64,000 nt of DNA from Dyadobacter soli (GTDB lineage Bacteria; Bacteroidota; Bacteroidia; Cytophagales; Spirosomataceae). The number at the start of each line of letters is the position of its first letter. Within the stretch, counting starts at the first letter, position 1. Both the position numbers and the translations under genes were made by a program. Positions 24,444 to 32,076 of the stretch are shown here, in pieces. The DNA lies in assembly GCF_900101885.1 (NCBI RefSeq), contig NZ_FNAN01000018.1:1-64000 (forward strand). Direction: 5' to 3'. Below the pieces are notes generated by a model, which was not told where the DNA came from, did no database searches, and saw nothing but the letters and a program-made list of their open reading frames with translations.

Positions 24444-25139
24444 ATGCTTCATAAAACCCGTGGCATCGCATTGAGCTACATCCGTTACAAAGAATCTTCC
24501 ATTATCGCGAAGATTTATACGGAAGCCTTTGGTATACAGACATATATCGTCAACGGCGTACGAAGCAGCAATTCCAAAACCAACCGGATCGCCTTCTTTC
24601 AACCCCTCACTTTGCTCGATCTGGTGGTGTATCACAAGAACAAGGAAGACACTATCCACCGTATTTCCGAGATCAAATGCTACGCGCCATTCTACGCGAT
24701 ACCTTTTGATGTAATAAAATCAGGCCTGGCACTTTTTGTGACCGAAATGCTTGGTAAGACTTTGCGCGAGGAAGAAAACAACGAGCCATTGTTCCATTTT
24801 ATTGAACAATCGGTCCTGTATCTGGATGAGGCGGAGACGGGTTTCGAAAATTTCCATATCCAGTTCCTGATGCAACTTGCACATTACCTGGGGTTTGGCG
24901 TGGAGACGGCAGACGACCTGGAAAATGAGTTGAAACACAACCATTTTCCCCACCAACCCGATGCGCAGGAGCACTCGGCCACGGTCGAAATGCTGGAAAA
25001 TGGCTACGGATTGTCCATTCCACTGGACAGGACAAGGCGGATAAATATCCTCGAAAAGCTGATTTTCTTTTACAAAATCCACATGGAGGGACTTGGAGAG
25101 ATCAAGTCGCTGGATGTTTTGCGGGAAGTTTTGCGCTGA
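24444..25139 (+). CDS. recO: DNA repair protein RecO
   Basis: 231 aa. The N-terminal OB fold (MLHKTRGIALSYIRYKESSI, then FGIQTYIVNGVRS) and the following helical domain (LFVTEMLGKTLREEENNEPL, FLMQLAHYLGF) match RecO. It loads RecA on gaps with RecR and anneals single strands. The cysteine zinc site of some RecO proteins is not seen in the C-terminal part, as is common in Bacteroidota. Promoter at 24413-24420. Confidence 0.92.
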   Translation: MLHKTRGIALSYIRYKESSIIAKIYTEAFGIQTYIVNGVRSSNSKTNRIAFFQPLTLLDLVVYHKNKEDTIHRISEIKCYAPFYAIPFDVIKSGLALFVTEMLGKTLREEENNEPLFHFIEQSVLYLDEAETGFENFHIQFLMQLAHYLGFGVETADDLENELKHNHFPHQPDAQEHSATVEMLENGYGLSIPLDRTRRINILEKLIFFYKIHMEGLGEIKSLDVLREVLR

Positions 25140-25164
25140 AAATTGCTTCCGACAGAAATTGGCA

Positions 25165-25172
25165 TAATTTTG
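25165..25172 (+). promoter_or_regulatory. Promoter (-7, with TTG at -33)
   Basis: TAATTTTG (exact TAnnTTTG) with a TTG at 25143-25145 placed 19 nt upstream; the ATG of the secreted-protein gene follows 35 nt later. Confidence 0.65.
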
Positions 25173-25207
25173 ATAACGTATATGGTAACTCCATCAAACC
25201 GAATGCA

Positions 25208-25927
25208 ATGAAACATATACTGACAACCGCCTTTCTACTCATTTCTTTCTTAACATTCGCGCAGGAGCTCCTGGCACAAGCTCCGAAAGGTGCCTGGAAG
25301 TCGCAGGAGCCAACCGGGAGTGCTTCGACGCTCATTGTGGCTGATAATTACCTCGTTATCGCTTCTTACAGCATTGGTAACAAATATTTTGAAAGAGCCG
25401 AGGGCGGCCCGTTTACGATGAACGGCGATAAAATGACTTACACACCCGAATTCAACTCGGCGGATACGGCCAAAATCGGCATTCCGATCGAGTTCACGGT
25501 AACGGTGAAAGATGACATTCTCACATTGCGCTATGAGGAAGCGATGGTGTGGATGCGTGTAGATGATGCAACCACTAATGCACCGATGGCGGGCGCGTGG
25601 CACATTACGGAGCGCGACAATGGTCAGGGCGGGCTCGTTCAAATTCACCAGACAGGAACGCGAAAAACGCTCAAATTGCTGTCGAAAACCCGTTTTCAAT
25701 GGTTTGCGATCGACCCGGCGGTGAAGGGATTTTATGCGACGGGCGGCGGAACCTACACGGTGAAAGACGGCAAGTATACCGAGAATATCCAGTTTTTCTC
25801 CAAGGATAATAATCGCGTGGGCTCGTCCCTCTCATTTAACCATAAGCTCGATAATGGCCGTTGGGACCATAGCGGCAAAAGCAGCGACGGCAAGCCTATG
25901 CATGAAATTTGGGAGAAAATCCCCTGA
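25208..25927 (+). CDS. Secreted two-domain protein of unknown function
   Basis: 239 aa with a signal peptide (about 1-24, cleavage after LLAQ). The mature part seems to hold two similar lipocalin-like halves: the first begins with KGAWKSQEPTG, the second with AGAWHITERDN at about residue 127, each with a W in the opening strand and then beta segments (SIGNKYFERAEGGPFTMNGD; FYATGGGTYTVKDGKYTENI). No family was named with certainty. It is convergent with the metal gene pair at 25931-26772, only 3 nt apart, and has its own promoter. Confidence 0.75.
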   Translation: MKHILTTAFLLISFLTFAQELLAQAPKGAWKSQEPTGSASTLIVADNYLVIASYSIGNKYFERAEGGPFTMNGDKMTYTPEFNSADTAKIGIPIEFTVTVKDDILTLRYEEAMVWMRVDDATTNAPMAGAWHITERDNGQGGLVQIHQTGTRKTLKLLSKTRFQWFAIDPAVKGFYATGGGTYTVKDGKYTENIQFFSKDNNRVGSSLSFNHKLDNGRWDHSGKSSDGKPMHEIWEKIP

Positions 25928-25930
25928 TTT

Positions 25931-26365
25931 TTACTCGATCACTTCCGCTTCCTTCAAAATGTAGTTGAGGTGATCGACATCATTGGCATTCAATGCCAGC
26001 TTCCCGCGCACAGTCCTTACTTCATCGGTGCGAAAGCGCTGTTTTTTCTTCCTGAATTGTAGTTCCATAATCGACTCCGGGCCTGAGCCGCCGCAGAAAA
26101 AGCAGGCAGCCATCGGCTTGGCGGAAATTACGTAAATGTCCTCATTGGGATCGACGGGTATCATATATCCTCTGATAATCACCTCTTTGCCCTGTAATGC
26201 ATTCACCGATGGCCCGAACGTGGGGTAGAGGAAATACATGCTCAACTCGCTATTAAGTTTTCTGGTAAACCGAACGTCGGTCAACCGTTTCCAGTTTATT
26301 TGCAGCGGTTCGGCATGGAATGCGAATGCCAGCAGAGGAGTGCAGAGTAAGGCAAGTCGTTTCAT
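25931..26365 (-). CDS. Exported DUF3299-like protein in a metal-homeostasis pair
   Basis: 144 aa with a signal peptide (1-17, cleavage near AFHA). The mature part has FLYPTFGPSVNALQGKEVII, a small beta domain, and ACFFCGGSGPESIMEL at about 88-103, whose C-x-x-C could bind metal. I recognise it as DUF3299-like, with modest certainty. Its ATG overlaps the stop of the His-rich lipoprotein gene (ATGA), so the two are one operon under the palindromic operator at 26794-26808. Role in zinc or other metal supply is inferred from context. Confidence 0.7.
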   Translation of the reverse strand: MKRLALLCTPLLAFAFHAEPLQINWKRLTDVRFTRKLNSELSMYFLYPTFGPSVNALQGKEVIIRGYMIPVDPNEDIYVISAKPMAACFFCGGSGPESIMELQFRKKKQRFRTDEVRTVRGKLALNANDVDHLNYILKEAEVIE

Positions 26366-26772
26366 TTTTGCAGACTGTCAATTTTTACAATAGCCTCTTT
26401 CAATTCAATAATAGCCTCACGCGATTGCCGCTGATAATCTAGCATTGATTCGTCGGTCATGGGCGGGGCTGACTTGTGCGAATGTGCGCCATGTGCGTGG
26501 TCGTGTGCATGCGGGAAGCCGGGCACCTCAATCACATTCTCCTCCCAGGTTTCAATCAGGGATCTCAGGCTATCGATCCGTGATTTCTCCACATCGCCGG
26601 CTGCTTTGGGCGACAGGCTATCGAGTCTGGTTTCCAATTGTTTTGAAATTTCAATGGCTTCGAGATGCAAACGGTTTGCTTCGATTAGCTGAGGGCTTTT
26701 CTCGCTTTTCTTCGAGCAGGAGGCTGCCAGCAGGCAAATAGCAAACAGGGAAATCGGACGGGTAAGATTCAT
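26362..26772 (-). CDS. Histidine-rich lipoprotein, probable zinc binder
   Basis: 136 aa. Lipoprotein signal with lipobox LLAASC (Cys19). A helical body with coiled-coil-like spacing (about 30-75 and 110-135) flanks a loop, FPHAHDHAHGAHSHKS, with six histidines in sixteen residues, a likely Zn(II) or similar metal site in the periplasm or on the outer membrane. It is the first gene of a two-gene operon, its promoter overlapped by a TGCAAC-N3-GTTGCA palindrome. Together with the divergent MerC-like and CobW genes this suggests a role under zinc starvation. Confidence 0.75.
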   Translation of the reverse strand: MNLTRPISLFAICLLAASCSKKSEKSPQLIEANRLHLEAIEISKQLETRLDSLSPKAAGDVEKSRIDSLRSLIETWEENVIEVPGFPHAHDHAHGAHSHKSAPPMTDESMLDYQRQSREAIIELKEAIVKIDSLQK

Positions 26773-26793
26773 TGCGAATGGAACTTCATTAAA

Positions 26794-26808
26794 TGCAACA
26801 ACGTTGCA
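26794..26808. promoter_or_regulatory. Zur-type operator 1 between divergent promoters
   Basis: TGCAAC-AAC-GTTGCA, a perfect 6-3-6 palindrome. On the minus strand it abuts a near-consensus -7 CATTTTTG (26814-26807) that has a TTG 20 nt upstream (26837-26835), so a bound repressor would block the lipoprotein operon. On the plus strand it lies about 30 bp upstream of a -7-like TAGTCTTG (26838-26845) for the MerC-like gene. The same core occurs twice more at 27403-27473. The Fur/Zur assignment is inferred from sequence shape and gene content. Confidence 0.7.
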
Positions 26809-26861
26809 AAAATGAATTAAAAAGTTTTAGGAAACAATAGTCTTGCAAGTTCTATTTACCA

Positions 26862-27407
26862 ATGCGATTCGTTTATTCATTGTCTGCCAGCCTCTTTGCT
26901 ACACTTCTGCATATCGGATGCTGCCTGCTTCCACTTTTCTCATTAATTCCCGCGTCGGTCGCACATACCGGTTTTTTAAGCAGTTACCAGCCTATGTTCG
27001 CGGTAATGCAGTGGTGTGTTCTGCTTTGGCTCGTGGGAAGAATTTTAGCCTACCACTTTTTTGCATTATCATTCCATAGCCGGCTGGAAATGCTGTCGTT
27101 TTATGGCAGTCTGGTGATTACCGTGGGCGGCCTGGTCATCGGTTACCGCGAACCGTTCAAAACGGAAGAGCAAATACTGGCTGAGCAGCATTTCGAGCGG
27201 TTCCGGCAATCGCGGCAGCTGGACATCCATTTTTTAGAACATAGCGGCGAGCAGCGGCTGAGAACCGACCTGTCGGGTATTGACGGGATTCGGAAAAGTA
27301 GTATCAAGGTTGCTATGCCCGCGGTAAGCCTCTCTTATGAAAAGGGCCGTACCAGCCCGGACGAAATCTACCAGGCATTGAAAACCAAAGGATATAAGTT
27401 CCAATAA
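26862..27407 (+). CDS. MerC-like membrane protein with C-terminal ferredoxin-like domain
   Basis: 181 aa. Residues 1 to about 110 contain four hydrophobic segments; HIGCCLLPLF in the first pair carries the vicinal cysteines of MerC-type metal transporters. The soluble C-terminus (about 115-181) looks like a heavy-metal-associated-type fold (IRKSSIKVAMPAVSLSYEKG and PDEIYQALKTKGYKFQ) but lacks the C-x-x-C. With operators upstream and at its stop codon and a COG0523 GTPase next, zinc import or delivery is the likely job. Its stop TAA lies within operator 2. Confidence 0.75.
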   Translation: MRFVYSLSASLFATLLHIGCCLLPLFSLIPASVAHTGFLSSYQPMFAVMQWCVLLWLVGRILAYHFFALSFHSRLEMLSFYGSLVITVGGLVIGYREPFKTEEQILAEQHFERFRQSRQLDIHFLEHSGEQRLRTDLSGIDGIRKSSIKVAMPAVSLSYEKGRTSPDEIYQALKTKGYKFQ

Positions 27408-27427
27408 TGCAACAGTGTTGCATTATT
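27403..27427. promoter_or_regulatory. Zur-type operator 2 (25-bp palindrome)
   Basis: Perfect palindrome with 11-bp arms, AATAATGCAAC-AGT-GTTGCATTATT, containing the TGCAAC-N3-GTTGCA core. It begins inside the last codons of the MerC-like gene. The TTG at 27418-27420 lies 21 nt before the cobW -7 element, so this operator would cover the -33 region. Confidence 0.75.
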
Positions 27428-27436
27428 GTTTGTGCT

Positions 27437-27473
27437 GTATTTATATTTGCAACATTGTTGCAAATATAAATAC
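27437..27473 (+). promoter_or_regulatory. Zur-type operator 3: 37-bp perfect palindrome over the cobW promoter
   Basis: Arms of 17 bp around a 3-nt centre, with the same TGCAAC-ATT-GTTGCA core as operators 1 and 2. The left arm contains the exact -7 element TATATTTG (27442-27449), so repressor binding and promoter recognition exclude each other. The cobW start codon is 8 bp after the palindrome. If transcribed, part of the right arm would be the start of the leader. Confidence 0.8.
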
Positions 27474-27481
27474 GACCTTTT

Positions 27482-28690
27482 ATGCAAAGAACAAAGTTGC
27501 CCGTTACGGTAGTAAGTGGCTTTTTGGGCGCGGGTAAGACGACGCTTCTCAACCATATCCTCCATAATAAGGAAGGGCTCAAAGTGGCGGTGATCGTGAA
27601 TGACATGAGCGAGATCAACGTCGATGCGCGGTTGGTGCGGGAGGAAAATGTTTTGCACAGGACGGAAGAGAAGCTGGTGGAAATGTCGAATGGCTGCATT
27701 TGCTGCACTTTGAGGGAGGACCTGATGGTGGAAGTGGAAAAGCTGGCGCGCGAGGGACGCTTCGATTACCTGCTGATCGAGAGTACAGGCATTTCCGAAC
27801 CGGTGCCGGTCGCGCAAACTTTCAGTTTCTCGGACGAGCAAAACGGGATCGACCTTTCCCGATGGGCGACGATCGATTGCATGGTGACGGTCGTGGATGC
27901 ATTCAACTTTGCGAAGGATTTCGGGTCGGTGGATACAGTGGTGAGCCGTGAACTAAATGAGGATCAGTCGGATACCAGGGCGATTGTCAACCTGCTTACC
28001 GATCAGATCGAGTTTGCAGATGTGATTATTCTGAATAAATCAGACCTCGTATCACGGCAGCATTTGCAGGAATTAAAAGCTGTGATCAAAGCATTGAATC
28101 CAGTTGCAAGGCTTATCGAGAGCTCTTTTTCAAAAGTTTCGCCTTCTTCGATCCTGAACACGGGGTTGTTTGACTATGAAGTGGCATCCCAGTCAGCAGG
28201 CTGGATACGCGAATTGAACCTGGTTCAGAATGGTGGGCACAAGCCTGAAACAGAAGAGTATGGCATTCGCTCCTTCATTTTTACCGACTCGCGCCCATTC
28301 CATCCGCAGCGGTTTTGGAAATACCTGTCCCAAAACTGGCCGGCGGGCATTATCCGCAGCAAAGGGCTGTTCTGGCTTAGCTCCCGGCCGGAGCAGGCGA
28401 TGAACTGGAGCCAGGCAGGCGGTTCGTTGCGAGCGGAACCCGCAGGTGTGTGGTGGGTTAGCATGCCATTCAAAGAGCGGCTGAAATACCAGGCTTTTCT
28501 CGAAAACCGGGGCATGATCGAAAGCCGCTGGGGAAGGTTTGGCGACAGGATGAACGAGCTTGTCATCATCGGACAGGATGTAGATGAAGGTACGGTTACC
28601 CGGGAACTACGCGAATGTCTTTGCAGCGAGGAGGAGATCGGACAAATGGAGCGGGGCGAAGTGATAAGTGACCCATTTCCGGTATTCTGA
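27482..28690 (+). CDS. COG0523/CobW-type GTPase, probable zinc metallochaperone
   Basis: 402 aa. G3E-family GTPase: Walker A GFLGAGKTT (13-21), the metal-binding motif GCICCTLRED (C-x-C-C at 72-75), ESTGISEPVPVA, and NKSD for guanine. A CobW C-terminal domain follows (about 265-395). The lack of cobalamin genes and the Zur-type operators on both promoter elements point to the zinc-related branch (ZigA/YeiR/ZNG1-like), which passes Zn to client enzymes when the metal is scarce. It lies 74 bp after the MerC-like gene. Confidence 0.88.
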   Translation: MQRTKLPVTVVSGFLGAGKTTLLNHILHNKEGLKVAVIVNDMSEINVDARLVREENVLHRTEEKLVEMSNGCICCTLREDLMVEVEKLAREGRFDYLLIESTGISEPVPVAQTFSFSDEQNGIDLSRWATIDCMVTVVDAFNFAKDFGSVDTVVSRELNEDQSDTRAIVNLLTDQIEFADVIILNKSDLVSRQHLQELKAVIKALNPVARLIESSFSKVSPSSILNTGLFDYEVASQSAGWIRELNLVQNGGHKPETEEYGIRSFIFTDSRPFHPQRFWKYLSQNWPAGIIRSKGLFWLSSRPEQAMNWSQAGGSLRAEPAGVWWVSMPFKERLKYQAFLENRGMIESRWGRFGDRMNELVIIGQDVDEGTVTRELRECLCSEEEIGQMERGEVISDPFPVF

Positions 28691-28692
28691 TT

Positions 28693-28758
28693 ATTTAGAT
28701 TTATTCAAAATAATTTTCGCCTAAAATTTGAATCATTCTAAATAGGTAATATATTTGC
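28693..28758 (+). promoter_or_regulatory. Promoter with two metal-regulator-like palindromes
   Basis: A textbook Bacteroidota promoter: TTTG at 28727-28730, a 20-nt spacer and TATATTTG at 28751-28758. Two imperfect palindromes of the same type, ATTTAGATTTATTCAAAAT (28693-28711) and TTTGAATCATTCTAAA (28727-28742), lie upstream of and across the -33. Together they also form a larger inverted repeat. Their T-T-T-x-GAAT-x-ATTC-x-AAA shape recalls iron-responsive Fur/DtxR-type boxes, differing from the TGCAAC sites nearby. Confidence 0.65.
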
Positions 28759-28780
28759 CTCAGTTTAAACGGCAATGTGA

Positions 28781-28936
28781 ATGAGCGCTTGTACAATGAG
28801 TGATTACAATGTGGGGTCGGAGCAGGGGTGTTTCTGGATGAAAAACTTCGAAGACAGCACCGAATGCGTGTTTAAGAAGTGTTGCGAGAAATACAAGAAG
28901 AAGGGCAAGCATTGTAAAAAGTGCCCTAAGAAGTAG
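28781..28936 (+). CDS. Small Cys/Lys-rich protein (about 51 aa)
   Basis: A short reading frame ending at TAG 28934-28936. The last 36 residues, from GCFWMKNFEDSTECVFKKCC to a HCKKCPKK end, hold six cysteines and twelve lysines, with C-C and C-x-x-C pairs that could bind Fe-S, Fe or Zn. There is no signal peptide. The exact start is uncertain by a few codons (ATG or GTG between about 28778 and 28799). A consensus promoter with two metal-regulator-like palindromes lies just upstream, which argues that this is a real gene. No family was recognised. Confidence 0.65.
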   Translation: MSACTMSDYNVGSEQGCFWMKNFEDSTECVFKKCCEKYKKKGKHCKKCPKK

Positions 28937-29034
28937 CATCGCTGTTACTCTTTTTGACTAGTAATACAGTTCATGGTGAATAATTGTAAGAGAGGGAGTG
29001 CCGCGAGCGTTCCCTTTTCTATGCTGGAGACATT

Positions 29035-29766
29035 TCAGATCTTCCTTTTCAACTCGAAATTCTGTCCCAGGTAAACGCGGCGCACCACCTCGTCTTCCGC
29101 CAGTTCCTCGGCACTTCCCTGTTTCAAAATCTTCCCTTCGAAAAGCAGATATGCCCGGTCGGTAATCGACAGGGTTTCGTTCACATTATGGTCGGTGATG
29201 AGGATACCGATGTTTTTATGTTTCAATTTGGCGACAATGCTTTGAATGTCCTCTACCGCAATCGGGTCCACACCAGCGAATGGCTCATCGAGCAATATAA
29301 ATTTCGGATCCACCGCCAGTGATCTTGCAATTTCCGTACGGCGGCGTTCACCTCCCGAAAGGACCATACCTTTGCTTTTGCGGACATGGCCAAGGTGGAA
29401 TTCTTCGATCAGTTCTTCTACCTTATGCTTCTGGTCGGCTTTGGAAAGGTCGGTCATTTCCAGGACCGCCTTAATGTTTTCTTCTACCGTCAATGTGCGG
29501 AAAACGGATGCTTCCTGCGCGAGATAGCCCAGGCCCAGGCGCGCGCGCTTGTACATGGGAAGGTTCGTAATGTCCTTATCGTCGAGGTACACTTTTCCGC
29601 TGTTAGGTTTCACCAATCCAACGGCCATATAAAAGGAAGTGGTTTTCCCCGCCCCATTCGGCCCGAGCAGCCCGACGATCTCGCCCTGCTCGACCTGGTA
29701 GCTTACATTATTATTAACAAGACGAACCCCGTATTTCTTCACGAGGTTTTCGGTTCTTAGTATCAT
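29035..29766 (-). CDS. lptB: Lipopolysaccharide export ABC ATPase LptB
   Basis: 243 aa, a single ABC ATPase domain: Walker A GPNGAGKTTS (35-44), Q-loop YLAQEASVF, signature LSGGERRRTEIARSL, Walker B ILLDEPFAGVDPIA, and H-loop ITDHNVNETL. The GYLAQEASVFRTLTVEENI and PFAGVDPIAV segments are typical of LptB, which powers transfer of lipopolysaccharide from the inner membrane through the Lpt bridge. It starts 18 nt after recJ, so the two are co-transcribed. Confidence 0.93.
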   Translation of the reverse strand: MILRTENLVKKYGVRLVNNNVSYQVEQGEIVGLLGPNGAGKTTSFYMAVGLVKPNSGKVYLDDKDITNLPMYKRARLGLGYLAQEASVFRTLTVEENIKAVLEMTDLSKADQKHKVEELIEEFHLGHVRKSKGMVLSGGERRRTEIARSLAVDPKFILLDEPFAGVDPIAVEDIQSIVAKLKHKNIGILITDHNVNETLSITDRAYLLFEGKILKQGSAEELAEDEVVRRVYLGQNFELKRKI

Positions 29767-29784
29767 TGTTCGTTCAGTTCTTCC

Positions 29785-31497
29785 TCAATGCAGCTTAATG
29801 TCTTTCAACGACAGCTGCAAGGTTTTCTTGTCGCGGAAATTATTCTCTTCGAGGCAATAGCAGATCGAGAACGGCCTTCCGTTGACGATATCCGGATAAA
29901 AATGCCCCATTCCGAAGCCCACGGCCGTAAAAACCGCCGAGCTGTTTTGCTTTACATCAAATTTGATATGCTTTTCTTTCATCAACATCGGCCTTCCGAC
30001 CAGCGTCATATTTCGTGATTCGAAAACCGGCGTCAAATTCCCTGGTCCGAATGGTCCCATTTGCCGAAGGATATTGTAAAACTTCGGCGTGATGTTTTCC
30101 AGTTCCAGCAGCATATCCACATTGATCATCGGCACCAGCTGGTCCGGCTGAATGCGGCTGCTTACGATTTCGTTGAACCGCATTCGAAATGCTTCCACAT
30201 TATCGAGCGGCAATGTGAGTCCGGCAGCAAAAGTGTGCCCGCCGTATTGTTCCAAAAGATCCGCGCATTCCTCGATCGCCTCGTACACATCGAAACCAGG
30301 CACCGAGCGGGCGGAACCGGCCGCTTTCCCGTGCGATTGCGTGAGTATGATCGTTGGGCGGTGGTATTTTTCAATGCACCGGCTGGCCACAATGCCGATC
30401 ACGCCTTTGTGCCAGTCTTCCTTATATAATACGGTACTTTTCGCATTCGAAAACCATTCGTCGTTTTCGATCATGAAAAGTGCCTGCTCGGTAATGCTCG
30501 AATCGAAATTGCGGCGCTCGCTGTTATGCTTGTTAATTTCTTCGGCGAATGCAATGGCCTCTTCCTCGATTTCCGAAAGCAATAGTCTAACAGCTTCTTT
30601 CGCGTGCTTGATGCGCCCGGCTGCATTAATGCGCGGGCCGAGTCCGAAAACGACATTGGTAATATCCAGCGAGCCGCTGATTCCTGAGATTTGGATCAAT
30701 GCTTTAATGCCGGTCCGCGGATGCGCATTCAATCTTTGTAAACCATAGAATGCTAACACGCGGTTTTCGCCCGTAATCGGCACGATGTCGGAAGCAATAC
30801 TGACGACCAGCAAGTCGAGATAGTCGTAAAGCGTTTCAGGATCGAGGCCTTGTTTGATACAAAATGCCTGCAAAAGCTTGAAACCGACGCCGCAGCCTGT
30901 GAGCTCTTTATAAGGATACAAACAATCCTCGCGCTTTGGGTCGAGCACGGCAGCGGCTGGCGGCAGCTCGTCGCCTGGCCGGTGGTGGTCACATATAATG
31001 AAGTCGATGCCCTTTTCGAGGGCGACGGTTACCTTGTCAACGGATTTAACGCCGCAGTCGAGGGTTACTATTAATGTATAGCCATTGGCTTCGGCCCATT
31101 CCACGCCCTGCCAGGAAACGCCGTAGCCTTCCTCGTAGCGATCGGGAATGTAATAATCGAGATTGGGATAAATCCTTTTGAGAAAACCGTAAAACAATGC
31201 GACGGACGTGGTACCATCCACATCGTAATCACCGTAAACGAGTATTTTCTCATTCGAATCAATAGCTTTGATCAAACGCTCCACGGCTTTTTCCATATCC
31301 GCCATTTGAAACGGATCGTGTAAATGCTTGATATCGGGGCGGAAAAAATCGCGCGACTGGTCGAAATCGAGAATGCCGCGCTGCACCAAAAGCGTTGCCA
31401 GCGAGGGGCTTACTTTCAGGGATTCGGTCAATCTCTGTGCAACCTGTTCTTGTTCAGAGGTAAAGGGAGGGTAATGTATCCAGCGCTTTTCAATCAT
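29785..31497 (-). CDS. recJ: Single-stranded-DNA exonuclease RecJ
   Basis: 570 aa from ATG 31497 (MIEKRWIHYPPF, the usual RecJ beginning; an in-frame start at 31545 is unlikely since it precedes the promoter). DHH phosphoesterase motifs are present: VYGDYDVDGTTS, VTLDCGVKS, CDHHRPGDELP, and the DHHA1 domain with GKAAGSARSVPGFD and YGGHTFAAG. A 5'-3' nuclease with Mn in repair and recombination. The exact -7 element TATCTTTG lies at 31509-31502, only 4 nt from the ATG, so the mRNA may be leaderless. Confidence 0.93.
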   Translation of the reverse strand: MIEKRWIHYPPFTSEQEQVAQRLTESLKVSPSLATLLVQRGILDFDQSRDFFRPDIKHLHDPFQMADMEKAVERLIKAIDSNEKILVYGDYDVDGTTSVALFYGFLKRIYPNLDYYIPDRYEEGYGVSWQGVEWAEANGYTLIVTLDCGVKSVDKVTVALEKGIDFIICDHHRPGDELPPAAAVLDPKREDCLYPYKELTGCGVGFKLLQAFCIKQGLDPETLYDYLDLLVVSIASDIVPITGENRVLAFYGLQRLNAHPRTGIKALIQISGISGSLDITNVVFGLGPRINAAGRIKHAKEAVRLLLSEIEEEAIAFAEEINKHNSERRNFDSSITEQALFMIENDEWFSNAKSTVLYKEDWHKGVIGIVASRCIEKYHRPTIILTQSHGKAAGSARSVPGFDVYEAIEECADLLEQYGGHTFAAGLTLPLDNVEAFRMRFNEIVSSRIQPDQLVPMINVDMLLELENITPKFYNILRQMGPFGPGNLTPVFESRNMTLVGRPMLMKEKHIKFDVKQNSSAVFTAVGFGMGHFYPDIVNGRPFSICYCLEENNFRDKKTLQLSLKDIKLH

Positions 31498-31501
31498 AGA
31501 A

Positions 31502-31509
31502 CAAAGATA
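31502..31509 (-). promoter_or_regulatory. Promoter -7 element of recJ
   Basis: TATCTTTG on the minus strand; the start codon follows after 4 nt, so transcription would begin at or next to the A of ATG. An exact TAnnTTTG, paired with a divergent identical element at 31583-31590. Confidence 0.5.
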
Positions 31510-31582
31510 ATCGGAATCCGGAATGCATGCTGCCAAAATGTGCAATCGGGTGATCCATCGGGAAAAGCTAGCCGAAAGCTCT

Positions 31583-31590
31583 TATCTTTG
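31583..31590 (+). promoter_or_regulatory. Promoter -7 element of ruvX
   Basis: TATCTTTG (exact TAnnTTTG), the same octamer as the divergent recJ element, with a 25-nt leader before ATG 31616. It rules out the longer upstream in-frame start at 31523. Confidence 0.6.
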
Positions 31591-31615
31591 CAAACTATTA
31601 ACATATTTTAAGCCC

Positions 31616-32029
31616 ATGCCACGTCTCCTGGCGATCGACTACGGTGCCAAACGCAGCGGATTAGCTGTTACCGACCCGTTGAAAATCATCGCAACTGCGC
31701 TCGATACAGTACCCACGCATCAGCTCACCGATTTTCTCAAAAAATACACATCGGGTGAGCAAGTGGAAGCATTTGTGGTAGGAATGCCCAAAAAGCTCGA
31801 TAATACCGACAGCGAGAATGCGGCCCGGGTTTCAGCATTTGTAAAGACATTACAAAAAGCATTTCCCGAAATCCCTGTGCATTTGCACGACGAGCGGTTT
31901 ACCTCATCCATGGCATTACAATCCATGATCGTCGCGGGATCGAAGAAAAGCGACAGGCGGGATAAGGGCAATATCGATAAGGTTAGCGCCACGATCATCC
32001 TCCAATCGTTCATGGAAAGCAGAAGGTAG
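31616..32029 (+). CDS. ruvX: Putative Holliday junction resolvase / pre-16S rRNA nuclease YqgF
   Basis: 137 aa from ATG 31616. RNase H-like fold: LAIDYGAKRSGLAVTD at 5-20 with the first catalytic Asp, VVGMPKKLDNTDSE at about 60, LHDERFTSSMA at about 94-104 with the catalytic Asp-Glu, and KVSATIILQSFM near the end. The family removes the 5' extension of 16S rRNA and has been linked to Holliday junctions. Divergent from recJ; def follows 47 nt downstream. Confidence 0.92.
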   Translation: MPRLLAIDYGAKRSGLAVTDPLKIIATALDTVPTHQLTDFLKKYTSGEQVEAFVVGMPKKLDNTDSENAARVSAFVKTLQKAFPEIPVHLHDERFTSSMALQSMIVAGSKKSDRRDKGNIDKVSATIILQSFMESRR

Positions 32030-32076
32030 AATTTGTAAGTAGTACATATTATATAGGAAGCAAAAGTTTAATAAGC

